The translations under genes and the position numbers were made by a program. A model generated the notes under the pieces. The model ran no database searches, was not told the DNA's origin, and saw nothing but the letters and a program-made list of their open reading frames with translations. Below are positions 8,823 through 17,769 of a stretch of DNA of 64,000 bases, in pieces (the stretch's first letter is position 1; each line of letters opens with the position of its first letter). The stretch covers positions 496,001 to 560,000 of the forward strand of contig NZ_JAVALZ010000003.1 in NCBI RefSeq assembly GCF_030730865.1, read 5' to 3'. The stretch is from Uliginosibacterium sp. 31-16 (GTDB taxonomy: Bacteria; Pseudomonadota; Gammaproteobacteria; Burkholderiales; Rhodocyclaceae).

Positions 8823-8851
8823 GTTATAGGGGTATGCGAATGTGGCATAAA
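8823..8851 (-). promoter_or_regulatory. Possible promoter of the rsx operon
   Basis: On the minus strand a TATAAC -10-like hexamer (8823-8828) lies 17 nt from a weak TTTATG -35-like hexamer (8846-8851), about 65 nt before the rsxA start. The -10 has 5 of 6 consensus bases and the -35 only 3, so this is a tentative call. Confidence 0.3.
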
Positions 8852-8966
8852 GCCGCGTCAGGACGGTGTCACAAAGACTGACCGACGCTTTCGCTGGCGG
8901 GTGCCGTTGCAGTTTTCGCCGACCGGTTCGACAGAAGGCGGAGTGTTTCAATCCGACGCGGGCGTT

Positions 8967-8997
8967 GCTACCCGGGAGACCTGTCTGCCAGGGTAGC
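8967..8997. other. Strong intergenic stem-loop downstream of pyrD
   Basis: Outer arms GCTACCC and GGGTAGC pair perfectly, and the interior (GGGAGAC / GTCTGCC) pairs with one mismatch, giving an almost continuous 14-bp stem with a tiny loop. There is no T-run on either side, so it is not a classical intrinsic terminator. It directly abuts the first unit of the 40-bp repeat array and may be a diverged relative or a 3'-end stabilising structure for pyrD mRNA. Confidence 0.5.
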
Positions 8998-9107
8998 CGA
9001 AGAGCCTCGTTCAGCGAGGTTCTTCAGGCAGGGGTGCTGAAGAGGCAGGCCCGGAGCGGGTCCTGGGGCATGCGTGCCGAAAAGCTTTGGCAGACGCGGC
9101 TCTGCGG
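8997..9107. repeat. 40-bp-period palindromic array, intergenic
   Basis: 31-nt units start at 8997 (CCGAAGAGCC...GGTTCTTCAG), 9037 (CTGAAGAGGC...) and 9077 (CCGAAAAGCT...GGCTCTGCGG), each followed by a 9-nt spacer (GCAGGGGTG, GCATGCGTG). It lies just past the pyrD stop codon. Confidence 0.75.
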
Positions 9108-9121
9108 CCTCCTGTGCCGTT

Positions 9122-10159
9122 TCAGGCCTCGGTTTCCGGAGCGTCGCGCTCGTATTTGCGGGTAGCGTCCACGCAGTCGGCTACCAGCTTGGGGCCGCCG
9201 TAGATGAAGCCGGTGTAGAGCTGGACCAGCGTGGCGCCCGCCTGCAGCTTTTCGAGGGCATGGTCACCGGTTGTGATGCCGCCGACGCCGATGATGGGCA
9301 GTTCGCCGCCCAGCTTCATGGCCAGCGAGCGCACGACTTCGGTGGAGCGCTCGCGCAGGGGCGCGCCGGACAGGCCACCGGCTTCGTTGCAATGCGTCAG
9401 ACCCATCACGGCGTCGCGCGAGAGGGTGGTGTTGGTGGCGATCACGCCGTCGATGCGGTGGCGGCGCAGCGCGTCGGCAATGTTGGTGAGCTGGGCTTCA
9501 TCCACATCCGGTGCGATCTTCAGGGCGATCGGCACGTAGCGGCCGTGCTGCTCGGCCAGCTCGGTCTGGCGCTGTTTGAGGCGTTCGAGCAGGGAGTCCA
9601 GCTCGGATTCGCCCTGCAACTGGCGCAAGTTCTTGGTGTTCGGTGAAGAAATGTTGGCCGCCACATAGCTGGCGTGACCATAGACCTTGTCGAGGCAGGT
9701 GAGGTAGTCGTCGGCGGCGTGCTCGATGGGCGTGTCGAAATTCTTGCCGATGGAAATGCCGAGAATGCCCTTGAAACGACTGGCCTTTACTTGGGCAACG
9801 AGGTTATCGACTCCCTCGTTGTTGAAGCCCATGCGATTGATGATGGCCTGTTTGGCGGGGATGCGGAACATGCGCGGTTTCGGATTGCCGGGCTGGGCGC
9901 GCGGGGTGACGGTGCCGACTTCGATGTGGCCGAAGCCGAAGGAGGCCAGACCGTCGATTGCGTCGCCATTCTTGTCCAGCCCTGCGGCCAGCCCCACCCG
10001 GTTGGGAAAGCGCAGTCCCATCACCTCGACAGTCTCACCTTCCTGATTGCACACCGAGGGCATCCAGCCACCCAGATTGCGCATGCCCCACAGGGCCAAA
10101 TCATGTGCGCATTCAGGGTCGAGTGAAAAAAGGACGGGACGGGCAAGTGAGTAGAACAT
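9122..10159 (-). CDS. pyrD: Dihydroorotate dehydrogenase (quinone), class 2
   Basis: 345 residues. It oxidises dihydroorotate to orotate at the inner membrane, passing electrons to quinone (fourth step of pyrimidine synthesis). Class 2 features: an N-terminal amphipathic extension ([20 protein letters not shown]), the FMN-binding barrel opening with [25 protein letters not shown], the catalytic-serine motif [11 protein letters not shown], and the C-terminal [30 protein letters not shown]. The start lies 3 nt after the stop of the cation-efflux gene, so it ends a transcript that begins upstream. It carries a conventional ATG and is full length. Confidence 0.97.
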   Translation of the reverse strand: MFYSLARPVLFSLDPECAHDLALWGMRNLGGWMPSVCNQEGETVEVMGLRFPNRVGLAAGLDKNGDAIDGLASFGFGHIEVGTVTPRAQPGNPKPRMFRIPAKQAIINRMGFNNEGVDNLVAQVKASRFKGILGISIGKNFDTPIEHAADDYLTCLDKVYGHASYVAANISSPNTKNLRQLQGESELDSLLERLKQRQTELAEQHGRYVPIALKIAPDVDEAQLTNIADALRRHRIDGVIATNTTLSRDAVMGLTHCNEAGGLSGAPLRERSTEVVRSLAMKLGGELPIIGVGGITTGDHALEKLQAGATLVQLYTGFIYGGPKLVADCVDATRKYERDAPETEA

Positions 10160-10162
10160 GAG

Positions 10163-11089
10163 CTATTCCTGTAGCTGTCCCGCAGCAGAGGCGGGCGATC
10201 CGGTTTTGACGACGCAATATACCGGCTCCAGATGGGTTGTGGTTTGCGTGCCGTAAACTTCCGTCGCAATCCGGGCTTCGATTTCATCGAGCAGTTCGTG
10301 AGCGCGTTCGACGGTCCAGTCGCCGGGCACGAGGATGTTTACATGCGCAAATCGCCGGGTGCCGGCCCGTCGCGTACGCAGGTACCGGTAATGCACGTTC
10401 TGTCCGGCATAGCTGCGCAGGATCTGCTTGATCTGCTGGATTTCGTCTTCGTTCATGGCCTGGTCCATCAGCCCACCCACGGCCCCGCGCATGAGCTTCC
10501 AGCCCTCGGACAGGATGTGCAGGGCGACCAGGATGGCGATCACCGCATCCAGCCACAGCCAGCCGGTCAGCAGATAGCCGAGCAGACCACCGACGACGCC
10601 GACCGAGGTCCAGACGTCCGTCATCAGGTGGGCGGCATCGGCTTCCAGCACCACCGAATGCAGGCGCTTGCCGGCGTGGCGCAGGGCCAGCGCGGTGAAA
10701 AAGTTGATGGCGGTACTGGCGCCTGAGAACCACAGGCCAATGCCCAGTTCTTCCAGCGGCTGGGGATGCAGCAGGCGTGGAATGGCGGCCCAAAGGATAG
10801 CGGCGGCGGCGATGAAGATCAGGCTGCCTTCGAAGCCGCTGGAGAAGTACTCGGCCTTGTTGTGCCCCCAAGGGTGTTCGGCGTCCGGCGGCTCCGCGGC
10901 GACTTTGAGCATTACCAGGGCGAATACCGCACCGGCCAGATTGACGAAGGATTCCATCGCATCCGACAGCAGGCTGACGGAGCCGGAGAACCACCAGGCC
11001 AGGAACTTCAGGACGATGGTCGCCACCGCCGCAGCCACCGACAGGTGGATCCAGGCGATGGCGTGGGAAGGATCGTTGGTGTCGGCCAT
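10163..11089 (-). CDS. Cation diffusion facilitator (metal efflux) protein
   Basis: 308 residues with six membrane segments and a soluble C-terminal domain of the CDF family, which export Zn, Fe, Co, Cd or Mn in exchange for protons. Family motifs are SLLSDAMESFVN in TM2 (metal-site Asp), HPWGHNKAEYF after TM2, and EADAAHLMTDVWTSVGV in TM5 (HxxxD metal site). The cytoplasmic domain after about residue 205 (MDQAMNEDEIQQIKQIL) fits the dimerisation/ferredoxin-like fold. Metal specificity cannot be read. The gene is 2 nt after the PilZ gene and 3 nt before pyrD, suggesting one transcript with flagellar-control and pyrimidine genes of unrelated function. Confidence 0.92.
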   Translation of the reverse strand: MADTNDPSHAIAWIHLSVAAAVATIVLKFLAWWFSGSVSLLSDAMESFVNLAGAVFALVMLKVAAEPPDAEHPWGHNKAEYFSSGFEGSLIFIAAAAILWAAIPRLLHPQPLEELGIGLWFSGASTAINFFTALALRHAGKRLHSVVLEADAAHLMTDVWTSVGVVGGLLGYLLTGWLWLDAVIAILVALHILSEGWKLMRGAVGGLMDQAMNEDEIQQIKQILRSYAGQNVHYRYLRTRRAGTRRFAHVNILVPGDWTVERAHELLDEIEARIATEVYGTQTTTHLEPVYCVVKTGSPASAAGQLQE

Positions 11090-11091
11090 GT

Positions 11092-11853
11092 TCAGACCTT
11101 GCGGCTTGCGCGCTCCTGCTCGGCACGCAGGATGTAGCGCTGGATTGCGGTAGCCATCGGGGCGCTCAGGTTCTCGAACTGGCAGCCGGCGCGCAGCATT
11201 TCCTGACCGTTGCGCTGGGTGATGCGGAAAATGTTGCGCACGCGTACGGTCGCAATGACGCTGCCGAACTCGGGCAGTTGCAACTGGCAGTTCTGGAAGC
11301 GCATGTCGGGCTGGAACAGGGTGTTGTCCGGTGGTGCGAGTACGGCAATGCCGCCGCCGGAGATGTCGATGATCCGGGCCGTGACGCGGTGCTGGTCTTC
11401 CAGCGTGATCTGGCAGCTCAGACTGTCCGCTGCCGGTGCGGCGAGACGATAGTATTCACGTCGCTGCAGGCGCAGCAGCAGCCCTGGCAGTGGCGCGCGC
11501 AGGGCCGGGAAGCCTTCGTGGCTGGTGCGTTCAGGGCGTTCGAGCTGGAACTGGATTTTCACCTTGTCGATCTGGGTTACACACAGCAGGCGGCCGCTGA
11601 GCAGCGCACTGGCGATCACGGCTTCGTCGCGGCCCAGATCGAGCAGCAGACTCCTGTTGTCGGCCGCCACGTCGATGACGGTGGTGAGCAGGAACTCGTT
11701 GTGCTCGCCATAGTGCGCGGTCACCATGGCCCGGCGGGCGGCGAGCTGGCGCAGGATATAGGCGATCTCGCGAGCTTCGCGCAGCAGGTACTGGGAATAA
11801 TCGTCGGCTTGCAGCAGCTCGAACTTGGGTTCGGGGGTGTTGGCTTTGCTCAT
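11092..11853 (-). CDS. YcgR-like flagellar brake protein with PilZ domain
   Basis: 253 residues. The N-terminal half (about 1-120) resembles the YcgR domain; the C-terminal half is a PilZ c-di-GMP-binding domain with both key motifs, RREYYR (R-x3-R) near residue 130 and DISGGGIAV (D-x-S-x2-G) near 163. YcgR proteins slow the flagellar motor or alter its bias when c-di-GMP rises. Position beside the fliK/fliT/fliS genes supports the flagellar role. It starts 145 nt after the FhlB-like gene and is followed closely by the cation-efflux gene. Full length; ATG start with a purine-rich upstream stretch. Confidence 0.88.
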   Translation of the reverse strand: MSKANTPEPKFELLQADDYSQYLLREAREIAYILRQLAARRAMVTAHYGEHNEFLLTTVIDVAADNRSLLLDLGRDEAVIASALLSGRLLCVTQIDKVKIQFQLERPERTSHEGFPALRAPLPGLLLRLQRREYYRLAAPAADSLSCQITLEDQHRVTARIIDISGGGIAVLAPPDNTLFQPDMRFQNCQLQLPEFGSVIATVRVRNIFRITQRNGQEMLRAGCQFENLSAPMATAIQRYILRAEQERASRKV

Positions 11854-11998
11854 TCCGGAAGCTCTAGAAAGATGCCTCCCGAAACCGCTCGGTCACACCT
11901 GGGCGGGTGTCATTCTGGCGCTGGTCAGATCCAGACTGTGCGTCTGCTGGATTCCGGCGGGCGGCATTCGAGAGGGTGTCGGGTGCTGCCGGGCTTCG

Positions 11999-12340
11999 TT
12001 ACAACTGGGCAGCTTGCTGGACTATATCACCGGGCAGTTCAGGAGGGGGTGAGTCCTGTCCACCTTGCTCCAGCTTGTACAGCCATGCCAGCAGCTCGGC
12101 GATTGCGATATAGAGCTGAGGCGGGATGTTCTGATCCAGGTCGACCTGCATCAGCAGTGCGACCAGCTCGCGTGATTCGTGTACGTACACGCCCGCGGCG
12201 CGGGCACGATCGATGATTTCCTGCGCGATCAGGCCATTGCCCTTGGCTACGACGCGTGGTGCGGCGTCGCCATCCTGATAGGCCAGCGCCACGGCGGTGG
12301 CGCGGTGGGCAGATTCTGTGCGGGACTCAGACGCTGGCAT
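11999..12340 (-). CDS. FlhB-related (FhlB-type) flagellar export protein
   Basis: 113 residues matching only the C-terminal cytosolic domain of FlhB/YscU export-switch proteins: AVALAYQDGDAAPRVVAKGNGLIAQEIIDRARAAGV aligns to the region after the self-cleavage site. The NPTH cleavage motif itself and the membrane domain are absent. Stand-alone homologues (FhlB) are common next to fliK and can partly substitute for the FlhB C-terminal domain (known of the family). The start lies inside the 3' end of fliK (14-nt overlap), so the two are coupled. A Gln/Pro-rich tail follows the domain. Confidence 0.85.
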   Translation of the reverse strand: MPASESRTESAHRATAVALAYQDGDAAPRVVAKGNGLIAQEIIDRARAAGVYVHESRELVALLMQVDLDQNIPPQLYIAIAELLAWLYKLEQGGQDSPPPELPGDIVQQAAQL

Positions 12341-13520
12341 GTTCGCTGACCTGCATGTTGATGACGGATACGCCTGCAGCCTCCAGTGCGTTCAGCAATT
12401 CGGTCTGGGCTGCCCGCATGCGCTGGGCAGACGCGTCGCTGTTGGTGTCAATCAGTACGGACAGACCCTGTGGCCCCAGGACAAGCTGGGCCTGGATGTC
12501 ACCCATATGGGGCAGCTGCAGGCGCAGTGCGCTGCGCCAGAAGCGCATGGATTCCTCGTCACCAGCTCCTGGTTTGCTCTGCTGTTCCGGGTCGATGATG
12601 TCCCACTGCATCTGCATGCCTGGCCATACCTGGCCTTGCCAGCTCATTTGGTGGGTTGCCAGCGCCTCAAGTTGCTGCTGCACAACCGGCATCAGCGGTT
12701 CGGCAACGTTACGGGCCGTGGTGCTCTTGCCGGCTTGCTCGGCAAAGGCTTCAAGCTGGGCCGGGCGAGCCGGCGGAGCCTCGGCCGCTTCGTCTGTGGT
12801 CGCAGGTTTTGTCTGCGCGGCAGGAATGGCGGCCTCGGTGCTTGCCTTGGAGAGCGGCTTTGCGCCTGCCTCTTCAGGCAGGGGCTGTGGAGAGGCTTGC
12901 TGGACGCGGTTGTCCGGACGGGGGGCTGATGGATCGGGGAGTGGCGCCTGCTGAGCCTGGGGCTCTTGTTGCAACGCGCTCAGTGGCAACTTGCCTTCCA
13001 CCCACTGACGCAGGTGGGATTCGTAAAACAGTCCGCTATTGCTGATGGCCTGCTTGAGCAGGGGGGCCAGTTCGGCAGCCTTGGCCGGCGCTTCAGGCAG
13101 CAGGCTAACGCCTCGCGCAAGAGGAACCGGTTCCGGTTCGCCGAAGCGGCCGGTCAGCAGCTGGCTGATGAGCTGGCCGGTCTGGCTCAATACCGGCCTG
13201 GGCGTGTCGCCTGTATTCAACGCTGGCTGGGGCGCTTCGCCAGTCTGACGCGCGATGATGGCGCTGCCTTGCCGGCCGCTTACCACCAGCTCCATTACGT
13301 CACCACTCTTGGCTGAGTCCGGCAAGGCCAGCGTGATGGTCTTGCCCGCTACGAGGGCGCGAAAGCTGCCATCGGGCAAGGGGTTCTGGATCTGGGCGGT
13401 AAAGCGTTCACCAGTCTCGAAACGGGGCAGATTGCCCGGAATTTCGTGTACAACCGACAGTGGCTGCACACTTGCTTCAAGCATCGTACGCAAACGGGCG
13501 GCAAGGTCACCAGGAATCAT
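12327..13520 (-). CDS. fliK: Flagellar hook-length control protein FliK
   Basis: 397 residues. A poorly conserved Pro/Gln/Ala-rich N-terminal and middle part is followed by a C-terminal flagellar-hook (Flg_hook) domain: FWRSALRLQLPHMGDIQAQLVL and the Gly-Leu-x-Val pattern, residues about 300-385. FliK acts as a secreted ruler that ends hook growth and switches export specificity through FlhB. The middle linker, about residues 201-224, is encoded by units of the 40-bp palindromic repeat. The stop overlaps the FhlB-like start. Identity rests on the C-terminal domain and the neighbours fliT, fliS and fliD. Confidence 0.88.
   Translation of the reverse strand: MIPGDLAARLRTMLEASVQPLSVVHEIPGNLPRFETGERFTAQIQNPLPDGSFRALVAGKTITLALPDSAKSGDVMELVVSGRQGSAIIARQTGEAPQPALNTGDTPRPVLSQTGQLISQLLTGRFGEPEPVPLARGVSLLPEAPAKAAELAPLLKQAISNSGLFYESHLRQWVEGKLPLSALQQEPQAQQAPLPDPSAPRPDNRVQQASPQPLPEEAGAKPLSKASTEAAIPAAQTKPATTDEAAEAPPARPAQLEAFAEQAGKSTTARNVAEPLMPVVQQQLEALATHQMSWQGQVWPGMQMQWDIIDPEQQSKPGAGDEESMRFWRSALRLQLPHMGDIQAQLVLGPQGLSVLIDTNSDASAQRMRAAQTELLNALEAAGVSVINMQVSEHASV
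12847..12917. repeat. 40-bp-period palindromic units inside fliK
   Basis: 31-nt units at 12847 (TTGGAGAGCG...GCCTCTTCAG) and 12887 (GTGGAGAGGC...TTGTCCGG) with the 9-nt spacer GCAGGGGCT between them; a third, weak unit may follow at 12927. They encode part of the disordered FliK linker. Confidence 0.6.
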
Positions 13521-13544
13521 CGGAAGGTGCCTCGCCCGGAACGC

Positions 13545-13880
13545 TTAACGCCCCACGCCGTAAGCTTGCTGCACCGAGCGTTGCCGTGCATTGCCGGCGA
13601 GCAGTGTCTTGACGTTCTCCATCCATGGACTCGTATGGCTGCGGATCTCGCGGTCATCGGCAAGGATCTGGCGAATCAGGCGGATCTTGCGCTGACGATT
13701 GGCTTCGTCAAGCGAGACCTGGTCAGACGGGGGATCTTCGCGCTGCAGGCGATCACGCAAGTCAGCCACCTCACGCTCCAGCTCGCACAGGCGATCCCAG
13801 TCATTGGCCTGGGCAGCTTCGAGCATCTGGCTGGAGATCAGCCCCATTGATTCATACAGGGTGATGGACGTGTTCATCAT
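13545..13880 (-). CDS. fliT: FliT-like flagellar chaperone
   Basis: 111 residues, small and largely helical, with heptad-like repeats (SSQMLEAAQANDWDRLCELEREVADLRDRL and RQILADDREIR). The size, charge pattern and position directly after fliS fit FliT, the export chaperone for the filament cap FliD. Sequence identity in this family is low, so the call depends strongly on context. Two adjacent ATGs (MMNTS) are both usable; the first overlaps the fliS stop by 4 nt, implying coupled translation. Confidence 0.75.
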   Translation of the reverse strand: MMNTSITLYESMGLISSQMLEAAQANDWDRLCELEREVADLRDRLQREDPPSDQVSLDEANRQRKIRLIRQILADDREIRSHTSPWMENVKTLLAGNARQRSVQQAYGVGR

Positions 13881-14290
13881 GCCTCCTGAGTCATTTTTTC
13901 ATCGCGTGTCGCATCTGAAATCTGTGCCCACGCTTCGCGCAGATCACGCAGCAGACCTGAGACCTCAATCAGGGGCGCGACATTGCTCTGGGCGTTGGCC
14001 AGTGCCAGGCGTACACCCATGTAGTCGTAAAGTGCGCTCAGGCGATCCGTCAGTTCGCCGCCCGACGAATCCAGGCTTGCCTTCAGGCCCATGGTGATGA
14101 TTTCGATGGCCTTGGTGATATGCCGGATCTTGGCGGGATTGTCCTTGCCCTCAATCGCAGCTGCCGCAGAGTTGACCGAAAGAAGCGCCCCGTCGAAGAG
14201 CATCAGGATCAATTGATGCGGATCTGCGGATGACACGTTCGTTTCGATGCCGACTTTGGCGTATGTGGCAGCAGAGTTGCGTGCGAACAT
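13877..14290 (-). CDS. fliS: Flagellin export chaperone FliS
   Basis: 137 residues with the typical four-helix arrangement. Recognisable motifs are AATYAKVGIETNVSSADPHQLILMLFDGAL near the N-terminus and LSALYDYMGVRLALANAQ in the middle (family form LYxYMxxRLxxAN). FliS binds the C-terminus of flagellin to stop it polymerising in the cytosol. It follows fliD by 24 nt and overlaps fliT by 4 nt. Full length. Confidence 0.95.
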   Translation of the reverse strand: MFARNSAATYAKVGIETNVSSADPHQLILMLFDGALLSVNSAAAAIEGKDNPAKIRHITKAIEIITMGLKASLDSSGGELTDRLSALYDYMGVRLALANAQSNVAPLIEVSGLLRDLREAWAQISDATRDEKMTQEA

Positions 14291-14314
14291 GGTTGTTGAT
14301 CCCCTTGATGCCGA

Positions 14315-15745
14315 TTAATTGCTGCTGGAGTAGTTGCTCAGGCTGGAAAGTGCCGAGAGCTGTTGTGTGAGAAAGCTGCTGGTGCTGTTCATGCTGGAAA
14401 CGGTTGAGTCGAGAGCTGTAAATTGCGCGCGGTACCGTTTTTCTATGCTGACCAGACGATCATTGAGTGTGTCGATGCGCTTGTCGATGTTCTTGATCGT
14501 GGAGTTGATGCCGGCGGTACGCGTTGTGACCACCCCGTCGGTGCCCAGCATGGAAGCAACTTTGGTGGCGATCTGGCTGGCAATGCCGGTGACCCCGGTG
14601 ATCGTGTCCTTGGCGAAAAGTCCAGCTACATCCTTGGTGGTGTCCGCCAGTGCTGCCTGGAATTTCGTGCTGTCCAAGGCCAGGCTGCCATCTTTCTGGA
14701 AGGCAATACCGATCTGGGCCAAGCGATTGGTTGATCCGTTTCCCACCATGCTGGTGAGCGTGCTCTTGAGCTGGCTCTGGATACTGCGGACGCTGGCGTC
14801 GCCGTTGAGGGTGCCGGCTACTTTGGTATCCGCGTTGTAGCTGGTCTGTACCTTGATGACAGAGGCTACTGCGTTGTAAGCACTTACAAAGGCAGCTACC
14901 TTGGTCTGGATCGCGGAAGTGTCAGTCGTTACCGTGAGTTTGGTTGCACTGCCTACATTGGTTTTACTCAGATTCAGGGTGACTCCCTGAATGGCGTCAG
15001 TAACGACGTTTGAACTCTTGGTTATGGCGATGCCATCAACAGTCAGTTTCGCATCTGCTGCGTTGCTGACTGTGCTCAGGCCCGAGCCGGTAGCCGTGGC
15101 TGGGTTGTAGCTGAAATCGCTCAGCCCGGACAGTTTGAACGTGTTGGCGGTGCCCGTGTTGTCCGATGTAAGGACCAGACGATAGGGACTGCTGCCTCCA
15201 TCATTGATCAGGCTGGCGCTGACCCCGCTCTTGCTGGCATTGATGGCATCCCTCAGCCCGGTCAGCGTGTTGTTGCTTGAATCGATGGTGATGGTTTTGG
15301 TTTTGTTGCTGTCAGCAGTGAATACGCCGGCGGCTGTTGAGCCAATTTCAAGCGTCAGGGTCTTGGGCAGGGTGTCCGATGTGATCGCTGTGCTGGTGCT
15401 GGTATATCCGGCGGACTTGATCTTCTGGCTTGCGGCAAGCTGACTGACTTCGATCGAATAGGACCCTGCAATGGCACTGGAACTGACCGATGCGCTTGCG
15501 ACCGTGCTGTCAGCGATGCTGCTGCTGTAGGAAACGAATTCACTGCGGGTATCCAGTGCCTGAGCAGCTACCTGAAGGCTGGATAGCGCACTTTTGATCT
15601 GCCCCCAGGATGAAAGCTTGGTGGTTTCCTTGCTTTCTTTGGTCTGAAGAAGCGTGACCGGTTTTTGTTCGGCCGCCATCAGGCTGGAAATCAGACTTTC
15701 GATGTTCAGGCCTGAGCCCAGACCTGACGATGTTATGGATGCCAT
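14315..15745 (-). CDS. fliD: Flagellar filament cap protein FliD (HAP2)
   Basis: 476 residues. The N-terminus MASITSSGLGSGLNIESLISSLMAAEQKP is the classic FliD_N segment, followed by Ser/Thr-rich central domains with a flagellin_IN-like motif (TLTGLRDAINASKSGVSASLIND) and a C-terminal coiled-coil D0/D1 region ending LTQQLSALSSL. FliD caps the growing filament and inserts exported flagellin subunits. It has few bulky residues and no Cys, as expected of an exported axial protein. Genes around it are flaG upstream and fliS downstream in the usual flaG-fliD-fliS order. Confidence 0.96.
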   Translation of the reverse strand: MASITSSGLGSGLNIESLISSLMAAEQKPVTLLQTKESKETTKLSSWGQIKSALSSLQVAAQALDTRSEFVSYSSSIADSTVASASVSSSAIAGSYSIEVSQLAASQKIKSAGYTSTSTAITSDTLPKTLTLEIGSTAAGVFTADSNKTKTITIDSSNNTLTGLRDAINASKSGVSASLINDGGSSPYRLVLTSDNTGTANTFKLSGLSDFSYNPATATGSGLSTVSNAADAKLTVDGIAITKSSNVVTDAIQGVTLNLSKTNVGSATKLTVTTDTSAIQTKVAAFVSAYNAVASVIKVQTSYNADTKVAGTLNGDASVRSIQSQLKSTLTSMVGNGSTNRLAQIGIAFQKDGSLALDSTKFQAALADTTKDVAGLFAKDTITGVTGIASQIATKVASMLGTDGVVTTRTAGINSTIKNIDKRIDTLNDRLVSIEKRYRAQFTALDSTVSSMNSTSSFLTQQLSALSSLSNYSSSN

Positions 15746-15785
15746 GGTGTCCCTCGCATTCCGTCACCGGGACGGAAAATTCCTG

Positions 15786-16166
15786 TTACGCCTTCTGCTT
15801 GAGCAACAGGCCCGTCAGTTTGTCCAGCGTCCGCGCGATGTTCAGCAATTCTTCGCTGGGCATCTGGCGGATCACTTCATGGGTCGTGGCGTCCACGACC
15901 TTGACGACACTGCGGCCTGTTTCCTCGTCAAGCGAGAATTGCAGGTTTCGTGCCACCGGTGGCAGTGCTTCGCGCATCTGCTCCATGGCGGCGTCAATCT
16001 GCTGGCGGCTGGGCTGTTGCACCGCGGAATCCGCTACTGCAGAGAGGGTGACCGAGGTCGTCTCGGCGATCTCTCCACTGCGGGCTGTTCGCACCAGTGG
16101 CTGGGCGACGGCAGGTTTTGCCGCCGTAGCGGCAGGAAGCGATGCTGAAAGGGAAGGAATTGCCAT
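15786..16166 (-). CDS. flaG: FlaG family flagellar protein
   Basis: 126 residues. The N-terminal half is Ala/Ser/Val-rich and probably disordered; the C-terminal FlaG domain reads FSLDEETGRSVVKVVDATTHEVIRQMPSEELLNIARTL, with the IRQMPSEE signature. FlaG homologues influence filament length and adhesion in polar-flagellated bacteria. It lies between a flagellin gene and fliD, the standard location. The start follows an AGGAGG-like stretch about 8 nt upstream, a strong ribosome binding site. Confidence 0.9.
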   Translation of the reverse strand: MAIPSLSASLPAATAAKPAVAQPLVRTARSGEIAETTSVTLSAVADSAVQQPSRQQIDAAMEQMREALPPVARNLQFSLDEETGRSVVKVVDATTHEVIRQMPSEELLNIARTLDKLTGLLLKQKA

Positions 16167-16578
16167 GGTGCTAACCTCCTGTCTGGGCAGGAATACTCAT
16201 CCGGTACGGCCCTCAGCCTTGGTTGCCACGGTAGTGAGGATCCGGTTCCGGGCTCTTGTCTCTACCTTGGTGGTACACCAGCGCATGAAGGCTTTCTCCG
16301 ATTGATGAATGCGTTTCTCTTGTTACAGGTCAGTCCGGGAAATATTCACTTACGTCCCGGTTTTACCCCTGCTGAAGGGATTAACGGAGCCATCCGGTAC
16401 TTCTGCAGGGTTACCTGAGCTTCTAGGGAGAATCAGGTGCCGAATGGCCTCTGGATTGGGAGGTGGCGTTATGGGGCGTTAAAGTGAAGCACTCAGCGCG
16501 GGCGAATGAGTAACGACGCGGCAAAGAAAACGGGGGCCATAGCCCCCGTTTGATACTGATGCTAGCAAGCAAGCCGGA
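16167..16578. other. Intergenic region between the first flagellin gene and flaG
   Basis: 412 bases without a supported gene. It holds the intrinsic terminator of the upstream flagellin gene (16529-16550) and the flaG leader with its strong Shine-Dalgarno sequence. I did not find a convincing sigma-28 or sigma-54 promoter, although one is expected for flaG-fliD. Confidence 0.6.
16529..16550 (-). terminator. Intrinsic terminator of the first flagellin gene
   Basis: Read on the minus strand, a G+C-rich hairpin (AACGGGGGC ... GCCCCCGTT, 4-nt loop) is followed by TTCTTT, 29 nt after the flagellin stop codon. Confidence 0.88.
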
Positions 16579-17769
16579 TCAGCCTTTCAGCAGCGAGAGT
16601 ACTTGCTGTGGCAGAGCATTCGCCTGGGCAAGCATCGCGGTACCTGCTTGCTGCAGGATCTGGGTGCGACTCATATTGGCCGTTTCTGCAGCAAAGTCTG
16701 CGTCCAGAATGCGGCCGCGAGAAGACGAGAGGTTTTCCGTGGCAGTCTGCAGATTCGTGATGGTCGAAGTGAAACGATTCTGGATTGCGCCCATTTCCGC
16801 TCGCGAAGAATTGACTTCCGTGAGCGCCGTATCAACAATTTCCAGAGCACGCTGACTGCCAATGAAGGTTGTGATATCCATATCTTCAACATGAACGGCC
16901 GTTTGCGAGGCTGCTGTGCCCGCGACAATGCCCGTCATGGCCGCCGCGACCCCGGTACCGGCGGTTTGCGTGCCTAATGTTATGGTCAGATCCCGACCCG
17001 CTTTCAGGGAGTTCAACGTGAGAACGCCTGTTGCACTGTCGACCTCGGCGAAGACGCCGGTCTGGTCCATTTTTGCGTTGATGGCGTTGGTGATCTTGGC
17101 TGAGACTTCACTGCTGGTGTCACCGATGGCGATATTCACCGTGTCGATAGTGACACCATTGATGACCGTGCCACCGAAAGAGCCTGCTGCTGTGGCGGTA
17201 CCGCCCGATGCAACAAGGGCTGCAGAGGTTGCTGATGCTGCGGCAAACTGGGACGTGCCCAGCGCGTTTACATTGGCATCGACAATGCTGTTGATGCCAA
17301 TGGTTTGGCCTGCGTCGGCGCCGACCTGGAAGAGCTTGCTGGTGAAGCTGCCGTCCAGAATCTTGGTGCCGTTGAAGGCGGTCTGATTGGCGACCCGATC
17401 AATTTCGGAGACCAGCTGCTGGACCTCCTGATTCAACGCGACACGGTCCGAGTCCGAATTCGTGGCATTGGCGGACTGGACTGACAATTCCCGGATGCGC
17501 TGCAGATTGTTGCCGATTTCTCCCATGGCGCCTTCTGCCGTCTGGGCCAGCGAAATGCCATCGTTGGCATTGCGGGTGGCTTGGGTCAGGCCACGAATCT
17601 GGGTTGTCATGCGTTCCGAGATTGCCAGACCGGCGGCATCGTCTTTGGCGGAGTTGATACGCAAGCCTGAAGACAGGCGTTGCAGCGAGGTGGCAAGCGA
17701 GCTCTGGGAGGTTGTCAGATTCCGCTGGGCGTTAAGCGACGCCACGTTGGTGTTGATGGTCATGGCCAT
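16579..17769 (-). CDS. fliC: Flagellin (copy 1)
   Basis: 396 residues. The N-terminal D0/D1 region begins [18 protein letters not shown] and includes [26 protein letters not shown]; the C-terminal D0 part ends [24 protein letters not shown]. Between them, about residues 165-300, lies a variable Ala/Gly/Thr-rich outer domain with a flagellin_IN-like segment, rich in Ser/Thr that could carry glycans. It is closely similar to the second flagellin at 27801-28988, the main differences being scattered through the central region and around residues 60-110. The upstream 545 bp separate it from the glycosyltransferase gene; no clear sigma-28 promoter was seen there. Confidence 0.97.
   Translation of the reverse strand: MAMTINTNVASLNAQRNLTTSQSSLATSLQRLSSGLRINSAKDDAAGLAISERMTTQIRGLTQATRNANDGISLAQTAEGAMGEIGNNLQRIRELSVQSANATNSDSDRVALNQEVQQLVSEIDRVANQTAFNGTKILDGSFTSKLFQVGADAGQTIGINSIVDANVNALGTSQFAAASATSAALVASGGTATAAGSFGGTVINGVTIDTVNIAIGDTSSEVSAKITNAINAKMDQTGVFAEVDSATGVLTLNSLKAGRDLTITLGTQTAGTGVAAAMTGIVAGTAASQTAVHVEDMDITTFIGSQRALEIVDTALTEVNSSRAEMGAIQNRFTSTITNLQTATENLSSSRGRILDADFAAETANMSRTQILQQAGTAMLAQANALPQQVLSLLKG

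Larger units (their letters stand above)
8758..9121. other. Intergenic region between pyrD and rsxA (no gene seen)
   Basis: 364 bases with no supported gene. From the pyrD side it holds three units of the 40-bp palindromic repeat (8997-9107), a strong stem-loop at 8967-8997, and, closer to rsxA, a possible sigma-70-like promoter (8823-8851). A lone segment at about 8943-8980, beginning GTGTTTCAATCC, looks a little like a CRISPR repeat end, but there is no second copy. Confidence 0.7.

Noticed and set aside
8943-8980. CRISPR-repeat-like segment beginning GTGTTTCAATCC
   Set aside because: Only one copy is present, with no second repeat at a spacer distance and no cas gene in the window.
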